Under the pieces are notes generated by a model. It saw only the letters and a list, made by a program, of their open reading frames with translations, did not search any database and was not told the DNA's origin. A DNA stretch of 64,000 nt from [Mycobacterium] zoologicum (GTDB taxonomy: Bacteria > Actinomycetota > Actinomycetes > Mycobacteriales > Mycobacteriaceae), in contig NZ_CP083985.1 of assembly GCF_020172665.1 (NCBI RefSeq), forward strand, positions 812,402-876,401, written 5' to 3'. Positions 54,817 through 63,252 of the stretch are shown here, one piece after another. Numbering within the stretch: the stretch's first letter is position 1; each line of letters begins with the position of its first letter. The translations under genes were made by a program, and so were the position numbers.

Positions 54817-55122
54817 TCAGTCGCTGGCCGGCAGCGGCTTGGCTTCTTTGATCGACATCGGCACCGTGCCGATGCTCAACGTGCCCGCGCCGGCCTTGGT
54901 GACCAGCACCTCGGCGCCGGCGTCGTCGACGTAGCGCTTGCCCATCACCGCACCCGCGGCGAACTCCGGGTCCAAGCTCGCGTCCCCGCCTGCCGTGTCG
55001 GAGTCGAGCGGCACCATCGGGGCACCGCCGGCGCGCAGCTCATCGAGACTGTCGGCGGTCTTGACCACGATCACCTGGGTGTCGCAGACCTGACTCTTCA
55101 GGCGGGTACCGGACTTGATCAT
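54817..55122 (-). CDS. small conserved-looking protein downstream of an acyl-CoA ligase
   Basis: This is a 101-residue protein that I cannot assign. It starts MIKSGTRLKSQVCDTQVIVVK and contains GAPMVPLDS and VMGKRYVDDAGAEVLVTKAG, a pattern of short beta strands with a single Cys. The ATG overlaps the ligase stop by 4 nt, so it is translated with the ligase and may be a small partner or binding protein. It has no signal peptide. The reading frame is well supported by the coupling. Confidence 0.65.
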   Translation of the reverse strand: MIKSGTRLKSQVCDTQVIVVKTADSLDELRAGGAPMVPLDSDTAGGDASLDPEFAAGAVMGKRYVDDAGAEVLVTKAGAGTLSIGTVPMSIKEAKPLPASD

Positions 55123-56633
55123 TGTGCCCCTTCGATATCGGCATTTTGCAGGTCGGAGACGATGTCGCGACGCAGCACCTTGCCGGTCGGCGTCGTCGGC
55201 AGTTCGGGGCGGAAGATGATCCGGTCCGGGGTCCGGGACCCGCGCAGCTGCTCTCGAACATACTCTCGCAGGACGGCGGGATCCGGCGACTTCCCGGGCG
55301 CGGGGACCACACACGCCACGATGATCTGGCCCCACTCCGGGTCGGGTGCCCCCACCACCGCGACCTGGCTGACCTCGGGGTGTTCGACCAGCACGTCCTC
55401 GATCTCGGCGGGGGCGATGTTCTCGCCACCGCGGATGATGGTGTCGTCGGAACGCCCGATGATGAACAGGTAGCCCTCGTCGTCGAGCACGGCCAGGTCG
55501 CGGGTGGGGAACCAGCCGTCGGCGTCGAGCACCGATCCGATGCCGGTGTAGGTGCCCGAGACCTGTTCGCCGCGCACGAACAGCTCGCCGGGCTGCCCGG
55601 CTGGTACCGGCCGTCCGTCGTCGTCGCGGATCACCACCTCCAGGCCCGGAACCGGCCGGCCCACCGAACCCAGCCGCCTGCGCACCGCCTCGTCGCCGGA
55701 CTCGTACGCCTCGCGGTGGTCCTCGGGGGTGAGCACCGTGACCGTGGAGCTGGTCTCGGTCAGGCCGTAGGCGTTGACGAAGCCCACCTGCGGCAGCAGG
55801 TCCAGGGCCCGACGGACCAGCGGCAGTGCCACTTTCGAACCGCCGTAGGCGAGGTTGCGCAAGGTGGGCAGCGCAGTGGGGTGGGCTTCGAGTTCGGCGA
55901 CGATGCGCTCCAGCATGGTCGGCACGACGGTGGCGGTGGTGACCCGCTCGCCCGCGACCAGCCGGATCCACTCGGGGGCACTGAACCGCCTCAGGTACAC
56001 CATCTTTCGGCCGGCATACAGGTTGCTCAGTGCGGCGCCGACGCCGGCGACGTGATAGGGGGGGACGCAGATCAGTGCGGCGTCGGATGCGTCGGCCGAA
56101 CCGAACTCCACCGTGCCGGTGACATAACTGGTCAGGTTGTTGTGGGTCAGCTCAACGGCTTTGGGTCGCGAGGTGGTGCCGGAGGTGAACAGGATGACTG
56201 CGACGTCGTCGGGGTCGGGCCACTGCACGTCGGGTGCGGTGGTACGGGCGGCCGCGCAGAATTCATCCGAATCCATCAGCGCCACACCGACGTCGCCCGC
56301 TTCGCTGATCAGGTCGCGGTACTCTTTGTCCACCACGACCAGCGGCGCCGGCAGACGGTCGATCAGCTCGCGCAGCGCCGGGCCGCTGAGCCGGTAGTTC
56401 AACGGGGCGAACGGCTGTCCGGCGCGCGCCGCGGAGAACAGCAGCAGCGGCAGCATGTCGCCGCCCATCCCGACATAGGCCACACTGCGCGCCCCGGTGG
56501 CGTTGATGACGCCCGCGCCGGCGTCGGCCAGCGCGTTGAGTTCGGCGGTGGTGTGACGGGCGGTCTCGGAGACGACGGCAACCCGGTCGGGGTCGCCGGA
56601 CATGGCCATCTCCAGCAACAACGAAATGCTCAC
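55119..56633 (-). CDS. acyl-CoA synthetase (FadD-type AMP-forming ligase)
   Basis: This is a 504-residue adenylate-forming ligase. The ATP loop reads FTSGTTSRPK (149-158), slightly unusual in having SR where most members have GR or GL. FIIGRSDDTIIRGGENIAPAEIE and LPTTPTGKVLRRDI supply the hinge and catalytic Lys. GTG 56633 is the start. It is divergent from the 56744 gene, and the gap holds a GAGAA-type palindrome. It forms a two-gene operon with the small protein at 54817. Confidence 0.88.
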   Translation of the reverse strand: MSISLLLEMAMSGDPDRVAVVSETARHTTAELNALADAGAGVINATGARSVAYVGMGGDMLPLLLFSAARAGQPFAPLNYRLSGPALRELIDRLPAPLVVVDKEYRDLISEAGDVGVALMDSDEFCAAARTTAPDVQWPDPDDVAVILFTSGTTSRPKAVELTHNNLTSYVTGTVEFGSADASDAALICVPPYHVAGVGAALSNLYAGRKMVYLRRFSAPEWIRLVAGERVTTATVVPTMLERIVAELEAHPTALPTLRNLAYGGSKVALPLVRRALDLLPQVGFVNAYGLTETSSTVTVLTPEDHREAYESGDEAVRRRLGSVGRPVPGLEVVIRDDDGRPVPAGQPGELFVRGEQVSGTYTGIGSVLDADGWFPTRDLAVLDDEGYLFIIGRSDDTIIRGGENIAPAEIEDVLVEHPEVSQVAVVGAPDPEWGQIIVACVVPAPGKSPDPAVLREYVREQLRGSRTPDRIIFRPELPTTPTGKVLRRDIVSDLQNADIEGAQ

Positions 56634-56656
56634 CGTGCGGCTCCGGTAACCGTCAT

Positions 56657-56671
56657 GAGAACGACATTATC
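56657..56671. promoter_or_regulatory. GAGAA-N5-TTATC site in a divergent promoter
   Basis: GAGAACGACATTATC lies between the divergent ligase (56633) and crotonase (56744) genes. It matches 12 of 15 positions of GAGAAYGYTATTCTC and runs into a TANNNT -10 box (TATCAT, 56668-56673). Confidence 0.45.
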
Positions 56672-56743
56672 ATTTTTCGGTAGTTTCGATACCGTCTGCG
56701 TCGGTCTGCTGGGCCTTTTCCGTCGCCTACCCTGACATGCGTC

Positions 56744-57676
56744 ATGATCAGCGTTGTCGACCTCGACGGGGAACCCGACACCGAGCCCGGCGCCGGGATC
56801 GTCATCGCGACCGGATCGAGGTTCGACCCCGCCGACCCTCGGCTCGACCGTGCCACCTTCACCCTGACCGAGCGTGACGACACCGATCGTCGGGTGATCC
56901 GGGTGCCCTCGGTGCCCCGTGCCCTCGCCGAGATCGAGGCCCACTGCCGGGCCCACCCGCACGCCGCCGCGATCTGCGACGACGTGCTGCGCGCCGTCGA
57001 CCCCACCGCGCCCGCGTCGGCCGGGGTGACCACCGAGTCGCTGGCCTACTCGACGCTGCAGGGCGGACCGGAATTCGCGCGGTGGCTCGCCGAGCGGGGG
57101 CCTGCCGAGGTGCCCGAAACACCCGACCCGGTCCTGATCGACCGCGACGGCGACACCTTGACGCTGCGGTTCAACCGGCCCGGGCGCCACAATGCCTTCA
57201 GCAACGCCATGCGCGCCGGACTGCTGGACGGGCTGGCCGTCGCCCAGGCCGACGGCTCGATCAGCGAGGTGGTGCTCAGCGGGACCGGACCGTCGTTCTG
57301 CAGCGGCGGCGACCTCGCCGAGTTCGGCAGGTTCACCGATGTCGCCAGCGCCCATCTGGCGCGCACCCGGTACAGCCCCGCCCTGGCGCTGGACGCACTG
57401 ACCTCCCGGCTCGGAGCTCGTTGCCGCGCCGAGATCCACGGCCAGGTGCTCGGCAGTGGCCTGGAGATGGCCGCCTACTGCGGGCGGGTGACCGCGCACC
57501 CCGACACCGTGCTGGGCCTGCCCGAGCTGAGCCTGGGACTGATCCCCGGCGCCGGCGGCACCGTCAGCATCACCCGCCGGATCGGGCGATGGCGCACCGG
57601 CTATCTGATCCTGTCCGGGCGCACCATCGATGCGCGCACCGCGCTGCGGTGGGGACTGATCGACGAGGTCTCGTGA
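56744..57676 (+). CDS. enoyl-CoA hydratase with N-terminal extension
   Basis: This is a 310-residue protein. The crotonase domain occupies about residues 125-310, with GTGPSFCSGGDLAEFG and IHGQVLGSGLEMAAYCGR. Both hydratase glutamates are present (GLEMA and GLPELSLGLIPGAGG), the only crotonase in this window with the full pair. The first 125 residues (IVIATGSRFDPADPRL to ALAEIEAHCRAHP) form an unassigned extension. GTG of the following CoA-transferase overlaps its stop by 4 nt. Confidence 0.85.
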   Translation: MISVVDLDGEPDTEPGAGIVIATGSRFDPADPRLDRATFTLTERDDTDRRVIRVPSVPRALAEIEAHCRAHPHAAAICDDVLRAVDPTAPASAGVTTESLAYSTLQGGPEFARWLAERGPAEVPETPDPVLIDRDGDTLTLRFNRPGRHNAFSNAMRAGLLDGLAVAQADGSISEVVLSGTGPSFCSGGDLAEFGRFTDVASAHLARTRYSPALALDALTSRLGARCRAEIHGQVLGSGLEMAAYCGRVTAHPDTVLGLPELSLGLIPGAGGTVSITRRIGRWRTGYLILSGRTIDARTALRWGLIDEVS

Positions 57677-58824
57677 GCCTGGCATCCGATTGGGGCGCCT
57701 CGGGATTGGCCTGGCTGACCGGTGCGCCCGACGGGCCGCCCGACTTCTCCCGCGCCGCGGTGCTGGCACACGCCGGGCAGGTGCTGGGCCGGTTGGGCCT
57801 CGGCGTTGATGCCGCATCCCTGTTGGCCGGGCGCGCCGCGCTGCGGGGCTGGACCCGAGCCGGTCGCTGTTCGGCCGGGGGAGCCTCCCGGTTGCTGGCT
57901 GCGACGGATGGCTGGTGGGCGCTCACGCTGTCCCGGCCCGACGACGTCGACGCCGTCGGCGCGCTGATCAGCTCCGATCAGCCCGGCGAACCCTGGGCGG
58001 CGCTGGCCGGTTGGGCTTCCGACAGGCCGGTGGCCGAGGTGGTGGCCCGGGCCCGGCTGCTCGACATCCCCGCGGCGGCGCTGGGGGAGGCCACCGCATT
58101 ACCGGCGGCCATCCGGCCGGCCGGACCACGCGGACCGGCCCGCGGGCCGCGCGGTGCCCTGGTGGTCGACCTGACCTCACTGTGGGCCGGACCGTTGTGC
58201 GGGCGGCTGCTGGCGCAGGCCGGCGCGACGGTGGTCAAGGTCGAAAGTCCGGCCCGCCCGGACGGCAGCCGTTCGGGACCACGCGAGTTCTTCGACTGGG
58301 TGAACGGCGGAAAGCTCTCCTGCGCGGTCGATTTCGACGCCCATCGGGCCTTTCTTGCCCAGCTGCTGGGTGCCGCCGACGTGGTGCTGGAGGGTTCGCG
58401 ACCCGCCGCGCTGGCCCGCCGCGGCCTGGGGCCGTTCGACGTGCCCGCCCGGCCCGGGCGGGTATGGCTGCAGATCACCGCGCACGACGACGGGAATTTC
58501 CCCGGTTTCGGCGACGACGCCGCGGTGGCCGGCGGGCTGGTGGGGTTTGACGAGGCGGGCGGGCCGGTGTTCTGCGGCGACGCCATCGCCGATCCGCTGA
58601 CCGGGATCGAGTCGGCCGTCGCGGTGGTCGATGCGCTGGGGCGCGGCGGCGGTGAGGTGATCGGTGTGTCGCTGGCGTCGGTTGCGGCGGGCTACGCCGC
58701 GTTGCCACTGCACTGCGCCGGCGAGCATCCCGTGCTGGCGCCGCAGCGCCCGCGGATCGAGGCCGCCGGCCCGGCGCTGGGCGCCGACAACGCCCGGGTC
58801 GGGGAGCTGGTGTCGCGGTGCTGA
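57673..58824 (+). CDS. CaiB/BaiF CoA-transferase with atypical domain order
   Basis: This is a 383-residue protein. The canonical CaiB N-terminus (ALVVDLTSLWAGPLCGRLLAQAGATVVKVE and NGGKLSCAVDF) begins only near residue 157, and the catalytic Asp region (FGDDAAVAGGLVGF) follows. The usual C-terminal small domain is then missing, and a 155-residue unassigned region precedes the core. It may be a permuted or split member of the family or a half of a longer two-domain type. The GTG overlaps the hydratase stop, and the end overlaps the amidohydrolase start by 7 nt. Confidence 0.72.
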   Translation: MSLASDWGASGLAWLTGAPDGPPDFSRAAVLAHAGQVLGRLGLGVDAASLLAGRAALRGWTRAGRCSAGGASRLLAATDGWWALTLSRPDDVDAVGALISSDQPGEPWAALAGWASDRPVAEVVARARLLDIPAAALGEATALPAAIRPAGPRGPARGPRGALVVDLTSLWAGPLCGRLLAQAGATVVKVESPARPDGSRSGPREFFDWVNGGKLSCAVDFDAHRAFLAQLLGAADVVLEGSRPAALARRGLGPFDVPARPGRVWLQITAHDDGNFPGFGDDAAVAGGLVGFDEAGGPVFCGDAIADPLTGIESAVAVVDALGRGGGEVIGVSLASVAAGYAALPLHCAGEHPVLAPQRPRIEAAGPALGADNARVGELVSRC

Positions 58825-60170
58825 TCCAGCGGGCCAGGACGCTGGACGGCGCGGGCGTCGACATCCGGCTGGGCGAGACCATCACCGAGGTCGCCGAGGC
58901 GCTACGGCCGCGCCGCGGCGAAGACGTCTACGACGCCGCCGGCGCCACCGTGCTACCCGGGCTGCACGACCACCATCTGCACCTGCGGTCGGCGGCGGCA
59001 GCATGCGAGTCGGTGTGTCTGGGCCCGCCGCAGGTGGGCACTCCTGAGCAGTTCGAGGCTGCGCTGCGGGCCGCCCACGTTGACGACGACGGCTGGGTGC
59101 GCGGCTACGGCTACCACGAATCCGTCGCCGGGGAGCTTGATGCCGCACTGCTGGACCGGATTTCACCCGACGTCCCGGTTCGGGTGGCACACCGCAGCGG
59201 CGCACTGTGGGTACTCAGCTCCACCGGCTTGGCCCGGCTCGGCATGGCCGGGCCCGCCGACGGCCGATTGCTGCGGGCGCACGGCGATCCGGTGCCGCCG
59301 GTGCCGCACCGGGAACCGTCGCTGACCCGGCTGAGTCGCAGGCTGGCCGGCTATGGGGTCACCGGGATCACCGATGCCACACCGGATTTCACGAGCGCTG
59401 ACATCGCCACGTTCGGCGCGGCGCGCCGCCGCGGCGAGCTGCTGCAGCGCCTGCACTGCCTGGCGCCCGCCGGGACCGCCGCGGCGCCCGGCGTCACGCT
59501 CGGCCCGGCCAAGATCATTCTCGACGACGCCCGACTGGACCTCGATGAGCTCACTACGGCGTTGTCGCACAACCACTCCCGTGACCACGGCGTGGCCCTG
59601 CACTGCGTCACCGACGCGCAGCTCACCGTCGCGATCGCGGCATGGCAGAGCGCCGGGACGCACCGCGACGACCGGATCGAGCACGCCGCGGTGGTGCCCG
59701 ACGACCGGCTGGCGGACCTGGCCGCGCTCGGCATCACCGTCGTCACCCAGCCCGGCTTCGTCGCCGAACGCGGCGATAGCTACCTGGCCGACATAACTCC
59801 GGAAGACCACCATGAGCTATGGCGGCTGGAAACATTGCGCCGCAAAGGGATTCCGGTGGCACTGTCCACCGACACACCGTTCGGTGACGGTGATCCCTGG
59901 GCGGCGATGCGCGCCGCGGTGCAGCGGAAGACCCGCGCCGGGGCCGTGCTGGGCGTGGCCGAGGCCGTCACTGCCCGCGAAGCGCTGCAGCTGTTCTGTG
60001 GCCGGGCCGACCGCCCCGCGACGCCGCGCACCATCGCACCCGGCGAACCCGGGGACGTGTGCGTGCTGGCCGGCGGGCCCGAGGAGGTGCTGGCCGCGCT
60101 CGACGCGGATCTGGTCCGGGTGACCGTCGTCGCGGGCGAGGTGGTGCACCAGCGCCTCGGCAGTGTGTAG
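58818..60170 (+). CDS. amidohydrolase-family metal-dependent hydrolase (YtcJ-like)
   Basis: This is a 450-residue amidohydrolase-3-like protein. The metal site begins at PGLHDHHLH (47-55). Later metal-ligand regions include [17 protein letters not shown] and a C-terminal [19 protein letters not shown]. Such enzymes hydrolyse amides, carbamates or cyclic imides, or cleave activated C-C and C-O bonds. GTG 58818 overlaps the CoA-transferase by 7 nt, so it belongs to the hydratase/CoA-transferase operon. The substrate is unknown. Confidence 0.82.
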   Translation: MLIQRARTLDGAGVDIRLGETITEVAEALRPRRGEDVYDAAGATVLPGLHDHHLHLRSAAAACESVCLGPPQVGTPEQFEAALRAAHVDDDGWVRGYGYHESVAGELDAALLDRISPDVPVRVAHRSGALWVLSSTGLARLGMAGPADGRLLRAHGDPVPPVPHREPSLTRLSRRLAGYGVTGITDATPDFTSADIATFGAARRRGELLQRLHCLAPAGTAAAPGVTLGPAKIILDDARLDLDELTTALSHNHSRDHGVALHCVTDAQLTVAIAAWQSAGTHRDDRIEHAAVVPDDRLADLAALGITVVTQPGFVAERGDSYLADITPEDHHELWRLETLRRKGIPVALSTDTPFGDGDPWAAMRAAVQRKTRAGAVLGVAEAVTAREALQLFCGRADRPATPRTIAPGEPGDVCVLAGGPEEVLAALDADLVRVTVVAGEVVHQRLGSV

Positions 60171-60208
60171 CCTGTCTATGTACTTTGCGGATCAGGGAAG
60201 GCACGGCA

Positions 60209-61114
60209 ATGACGCGTTCGGACAGTGACAAGTGGGACCTGGCCACCAGTGTGGGGGCGACCGCGACCATGGTGGCCGCCCAGCGGGCGCTGGCCAGCTC
60301 ACGGCCGCAGAAGCTGATCGACGACCCGTTCGCGGCGCCGCTGGTGCGCGCGGTGGGCATCGACTTCTTCACTCGCATGGTCGACGGCCAGGTCGACTAC
60401 GCCGAAGGCGACGAATTCGACCCCGACAAGATGAGCCACGGCATGGCGGTACGGACCCGGTTCTTCGACCAGCACTTCCTGGCCGCCACCGAGGCCGGCG
60501 TCCGTCAAGCGGTGATCCTGGCCTCCGGGCTGGACTCCCGCGCCTACCGGCTGGCCTGGCCGGAGGGCACCGTCGTCTACGAGATCGACATGCCCGAGGT
60601 GATCGACTTCAAGACCACCACCCTGGCCGGGCTCGGCGCCGAGCCGACCGCGGAGCGCCGCACGGTCGCCATCGACCTGCGCGACGACTGGCCGAGTGCG
60701 CTCAAGGCCGCCGGATTCGACCCGTCCGCGCCCACCGTGTGGAGCGCCGAGGGCCTGCTGGTCTATTTGCAGCCCGACGCCCAGGACGCGCTGTTCGACA
60801 CCATCACCGGGCTCAGCGCCCCGGGCAGTCGGCTGGCATGCGAGTTCATCCAGGACACCTCGGTGTTCTCCAGCCCGGAGTGGCGCGAGCACCGGGAGAA
60901 GCTGTCCGCGCTGGGGATGGAGGTCGAGATCGGCGATCTGGTCTACCACGGCGAGCGCAGCCACATCGTCGAGTACCTGACCGGTGCCGGCTGGACGGTG
61001 TCGGGCAGGCAGGTCACCGAGCTCTATCACGATGCCGGCCTGCAGTACGGCGACGATGCCCTGGCGGTGGCGTTCGGGGATCTGACGTATCTGAGCGCGG
61101 TGCTGCCGGCCTGA
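60209..61114 (+). CDS. SAM-dependent methyltransferase (TIGR00027 / LCM-type mycobacterial family)
   Basis: This is a 301-residue member of the large mycobacterial family of putative SAM-dependent methyltransferases. [34 protein letters not shown] and [34 protein letters not shown] are typical. AGGGAAGG lies upstream of ATG 60209. The acceptor is unknown; the family is related to leucine carboxyl methyltransferases. It is separated from the amidohydrolase by 38 nt and converges on fic. Confidence 0.9.
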   Translation: MTRSDSDKWDLATSVGATATMVAAQRALASSRPQKLIDDPFAAPLVRAVGIDFFTRMVDGQVDYAEGDEFDPDKMSHGMAVRTRFFDQHFLAATEAGVRQAVILASGLDSRAYRLAWPEGTVVYEIDMPEVIDFKTTTLAGLGAEPTAERRTVAIDLRDDWPSALKAAGFDPSAPTVWSAEGLLVYLQPDAQDALFDTITGLSAPGSRLACEFIQDTSVFSSPEWREHREKLSALGMEVEIGDLVYHGERSHIVEYLTGAGWTVSGRQVTELYHDAGLQYGDDALAVAFGDLTYLSAVLPA

Positions 61115-61135
61115 GGCGCGATGTCAACCTACGGA

Positions 61136-61154
61136 CTGTGGATTACAAGTCCGT
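61136..61154 (+). repeat. imperfect copy of a tRNA-Lys anticodon-arm segment (attL-like)
   Basis: CTGTGGATTACAAGTCCGT matches the tRNA-Lys segment at 62476-62494 in 17 of 19 positions and in the same orientation. It contains the fic stop codon. Two direct copies flanking fic look like attachment-site repeats. The same stretch also belongs to a hairpin, ACGGACT (61131-61137) / AGTCCGT (61148-61154). Confidence 0.55.
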
Positions 61155-62240
61155 GGGTTCGGGCCGAATTAGCAGGTGCAGAAGCTCTCGGTTGATGAAC
61201 AACCGGTCGCGGCCGACCTTGACGTCTTGGAGCAGGCCCGCTTCGGCCAAGGCTCCGAGCCAGGAGGTGGCGGTCGGGCGCGATACCCCGCAGCGCTCCA
61301 CGACGGTGTTGATCCGGCAGTAGGGCTGTTCGAAGAGGACCGACTGAAACTCAGAGTCTCCGCCGCCCTTGGACACCGCACGTGCCCTTCGTCCGAAGTC
61401 TTCTTGTAGCGCACGGATGGCCGCGATCTTTCGAAGAGTGGACCGCGAAGTCCGTTCGACACCGGTCAGGATGTAGAGGACCCACTCTTCCCAGGCGGAC
61501 TCGGCCGTCACCGAACGAAGGAGTCGGTAGTAGTCGTTCTTCGAGTCGATGAGGTACCGCGACAGATAGAGGACGGGTAACCGGAGCAGGCCGGCGTCCA
61601 CCAAAATCAACATGTTCAAGATCCGCCCAGTCCGCCCGTTGCCGTCAGAGAACGGGTGGATGGCTTCGAACTGATAGTGCGCAGCTGCCATGCGGACCAG
61701 TGGGTCAAGACCGTCCTCACGATGGACGAAGCGTTCCCAATCGCTGAGCTTCTCGGCGACGACGTCACGCCCTTCCGGGGGACTGTAGATGACTTCCGCC
61801 GTTGCGGGGTTCGCGATCCGTATGCCGGGAACGGCGCGGATGTTCATCTCGCGACCTTTGATCGCGCTGCAGACGGCGGCGGCGGTTGCGCTGGTCACTC
61901 CCCGGTCTGTGGCCAGTTCACAGCCGATGCGTAGGGCTGTGCGGTAGCGCAGCGTCTCGCGAGTTGCGGAATCAGCACTTTCATCGTTGTCGAGGTGCCG
62001 GAACAATTCGTCCGTCGTCGTGACGATGTTCTCGATCTCCGAGCTTGCCTGCGCTTCCAGGACGGGAAGCGAGTTGATCAGAACCGTCGGGTCAGGGATC
62101 GAGACGGCGGCCTGATCCAGCTGGGCCAAAGCCTTATTCGCGCTGATCGCAGCCCTGAGGACGGGGCGTGTCTCGAGCTCGTCGGCGTGTGGAGGCGGTG
62201 GCAGTTCGTTGTAAGGACGATCCGGTCGCCAGCTGGTCAT
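61143..62240 (-). CDS. Fic-domain protein with N-terminal inhibitory helix and C-terminal winged helix
   Basis: This is a 365-residue Fic AMP-transferase-type protein. The catalytic motif HPFSDGNGRTGR spans 195-206 with the essential His195. The inhibitory motif SSEIEN (66-71) fits [ST]xxxE[GN], so it is a class II Fic, self-inhibited from its N-terminus. A winged-helix region near residues 310-345 (INTVVERCGVSRPTATSWLGALAEAGLL) suggests DNA binding. It would AMPylate proteins, possibly itself. It is bounded by tRNA-derived direct repeats and uses less GC-biased sequence than its neighbours. Confidence 0.9.
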   Translation of the reverse strand: MTSWRPDRPYNELPPPPHADELETRPVLRAAISANKALAQLDQAAVSIPDPTVLINSLPVLEAQASSEIENIVTTTDELFRHLDNDESADSATRETLRYRTALRIGCELATDRGVTSATAAAVCSAIKGREMNIRAVPGIRIANPATAEVIYSPPEGRDVVAEKLSDWERFVHREDGLDPLVRMAAAHYQFEAIHPFSDGNGRTGRILNMLILVDAGLLRLPVLYLSRYLIDSKNDYYRLLRSVTAESAWEEWVLYILTGVERTSRSTLRKIAAIRALQEDFGRRARAVSKGGGDSEFQSVLFEQPYCRINTVVERCGVSRPTATSWLGALAEAGLLQDVKVGRDRLFINRELLHLLIRPEPTDL

Positions 62241-62269
62241 GGAGTTCTACGATCCCAGCCCGATGGGTC

Positions 62270-62332
62270 ATATGTAAAGTTTCCACGGAAAAATTTACAT
62301 ATCCGGGTCATATGCGAAGTTGGTTTGCATAT
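62270..62332 (-). promoter_or_regulatory. two palindromic operators upstream of fic
   Basis: Palindrome 1 is ATATGTAAA (62270-62278) and TTTACATAT (62294-62302). Palindrome 2 is ATATGCGAA (62310-62318) and TTTGCATAT (62324-62332), with one mismatch. GGGTCATATG is directly repeated 40 bp apart (62265-62274 and 62305-62314). The region is AT-rich and lies just before the fic ATG. The Fic protein's own winged helix is a candidate binder. Confidence 0.6.
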
Positions 62333-62447
62333 CTGCGGACGTCGCAGGTCCGGTCGGCCTCGGGCGCGAATCGGCCGATATGAAAAGCATCACATCGGCC
62401 GGGTTGGGTGCCGGGCGGCTAGGCCGCCGCACCGGCGATGCCTGAAG

Positions 62448-62520
62448 TGCCCCCACCAGGGCTCGAACCTGGGACCTGCGGATTAAAAGTCCGTAGCTCT
62501 ACCAACTGAGCTATAGGGGC
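62448..62520 (-). tRNA. tRNA-Lys (anticodon TTT)
   Basis: This is a 73-nt cloverleaf on the minus strand. The acceptor GCCCCTA pairs with TGGGGGC (one G-U), the D-arm is GCTCAGTTGGTAGAGC, the anticodon loop CTTTTAA gives TTT, and the T-arm carries GGTTCGAGCC. No CCA is encoded. It is divergent from the Glu-Asp-Phe cluster, the same grouping as lysT/gluT-aspT-pheU in M. tuberculosis. Confidence 0.97.
62476..62494 (+). repeat. tRNA-Lys anticodon-arm segment, direct-repeat partner (attR-like)
   Basis: CTGCGGATTAAAAGTCCGT within tRNA-Lys is repeated with two mismatches at 61136-61154. The anticodon arm is a common integrase attachment core. The segment between the copies contains only fic and its regulatory region. 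Confidence 0.55.
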
Positions 62521-62571
62521 CGCGCCGGAACAGGATACTGCCTCCCCGATCCGGCCCGAGCGGGGGCGCGT

Positions 62572-62601
62572 TTGAGGATTGGGCCCACCGTGCCCTAAGC
62601 T
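62572..62601 (+). promoter_or_regulatory. candidate promoter of the tRNA Glu-Asp-Phe cluster
   Basis: TTGAGG (62572-62577) and TAAGCT (62596-62601) are separated by 18 nt, about 54 nt upstream of tRNA-Glu, with a TANNNT -10 box. Confidence 0.45.
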
Positions 62602-62654
62602 AGCCAAGCTCCCAACGTGAAACGTTGCGAGTGCCTCGGAGAGATTCGGTTCTG

Positions 62655-62727
62655 GCCCCCATCGTCTAGTGGCCTAGGACGCCGCCCTTTCACGGCGGTA
62701 GCACGGGTTCGAATCCCGTTGGGGGTA
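62655..62727 (+). tRNA. tRNA-Glu (anticodon TTC)
   Basis: This is a 73-nt cloverleaf. The acceptor GCCCCCA pairs with TGGGGGT, the anticodon stem-loop is CGCCCTTTCACGGCG with anticodon TTC, and the T-loop is GGTTCGAATCC. It is the first of three closely spaced plus-strand tRNAs; CCA is not encoded. Confidence 0.97.
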
Positions 62728-62759
62728 CTCGCATCGCGTGACGGCGGAGCGAACAGCAA

Positions 62760-62833
62760 GGCCCTGTGGCGCAGTTGGTTAGCGCGCCGCCCTGTCACGG
62801 CGGAGGTCGCGGGTTCAAGTCCCGTCAGGGTCG
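62760..62833 (+). tRNA. tRNA-Asp (anticodon GTC)
   Basis: This is a 74-nt cloverleaf. The acceptor GGCCCTG pairs with CAGGGTC, the D-arm is GCGCAGTTGGTTAGCGC, the anticodon loop CTGTCAC gives GTC, and the T-loop is GGTTCAAGTCC. The discriminator is G, as expected for Asp. Confidence 0.97.
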
Positions 62834-62863
62834 CTTTACGCGGCGAGGCACCTGGTGCCTTCC

Positions 62864-62937
62864 GGCCAGGTAGCTCAGTTGGTACGAGCGTCCGCCTGAA
62901 AAGCGGAAGGTCGCCGGTTCGATCCCGGCCCTGGCCA
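62864..62937 (+). tRNA. tRNA-Phe (anticodon GAA)
   Basis: This is a 74-nt cloverleaf. The acceptor GGCCAGG pairs with CCTGGCC, the D-arm is GCTCAGTTGGTACGAGC, the anticodon loop CTGAAAA gives GAA, and the T-loop is GGTTCGATCC. It is the last of the cluster. Confidence 0.97.
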
Positions 62938-63251
62938 CTCAGTTCCGATGCCGAGGCCTGACTTTCAGCTATCGGGGAATCGCCGGGCTTTCGAACAGGG
63001 CGCTTGCTGCCGTCATCGAACAGGATGAGGTGCGCGCGCTGCATATGGGCGTGCTCGGCGAATGCGCGCAGGGTTCGTCGCTGGATTGCCGACAAGATCG
63101 TGGAACCGTAGCTGACGAAGCCAAGCGCGGATCAGCCTGGAGAATCTTTCACCCGTGGTGAAGGATTTGCCCACCCGGGACGTCGATCGGCGCGGTGACG
63201 ATGGCCTGAGCGAGCTGCAACAATCTACTGAAACATTGGTGTTGCAGTAGA
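62938..63251. other. gene-free 314-nt region after the tRNA cluster
   Basis: I find no complete gene here. On the minus strand (about 63000-63095) a short open stretch could encode QRRTLRAFAEHAHMQRAHLILFDDGSK, which may be a remnant of a displaced gene, but it runs straight into the tRNA genes. The right part holds the interlocking inverted repeats at 63215-63252. The position downstream of tRNAs and the loss of coding potential fit an old integration or deletion site. Confidence 0.4.
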
Positions 63252-63252
63252 T
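63215..63252. repeat. two interlocking inverted repeats
   Basis: CTGCAACA (63215-63222) pairs with TGTTGCAG (63240-63247), and ATCTACTG (63223-63230) pairs with CAGTAGAT (63245-63252). The right arms overlap, so only one hairpin can form at a time. The structure touches the stop codon of the minus-strand gene at 63252. Confidence 0.6.

Noticed and set aside
62595..63095. Minus-strand open frame through the tRNA cluster
   Set aside because: Most of it reads through three tRNA genes; only the first 40 codons resemble protein, noted as a possible remnant.
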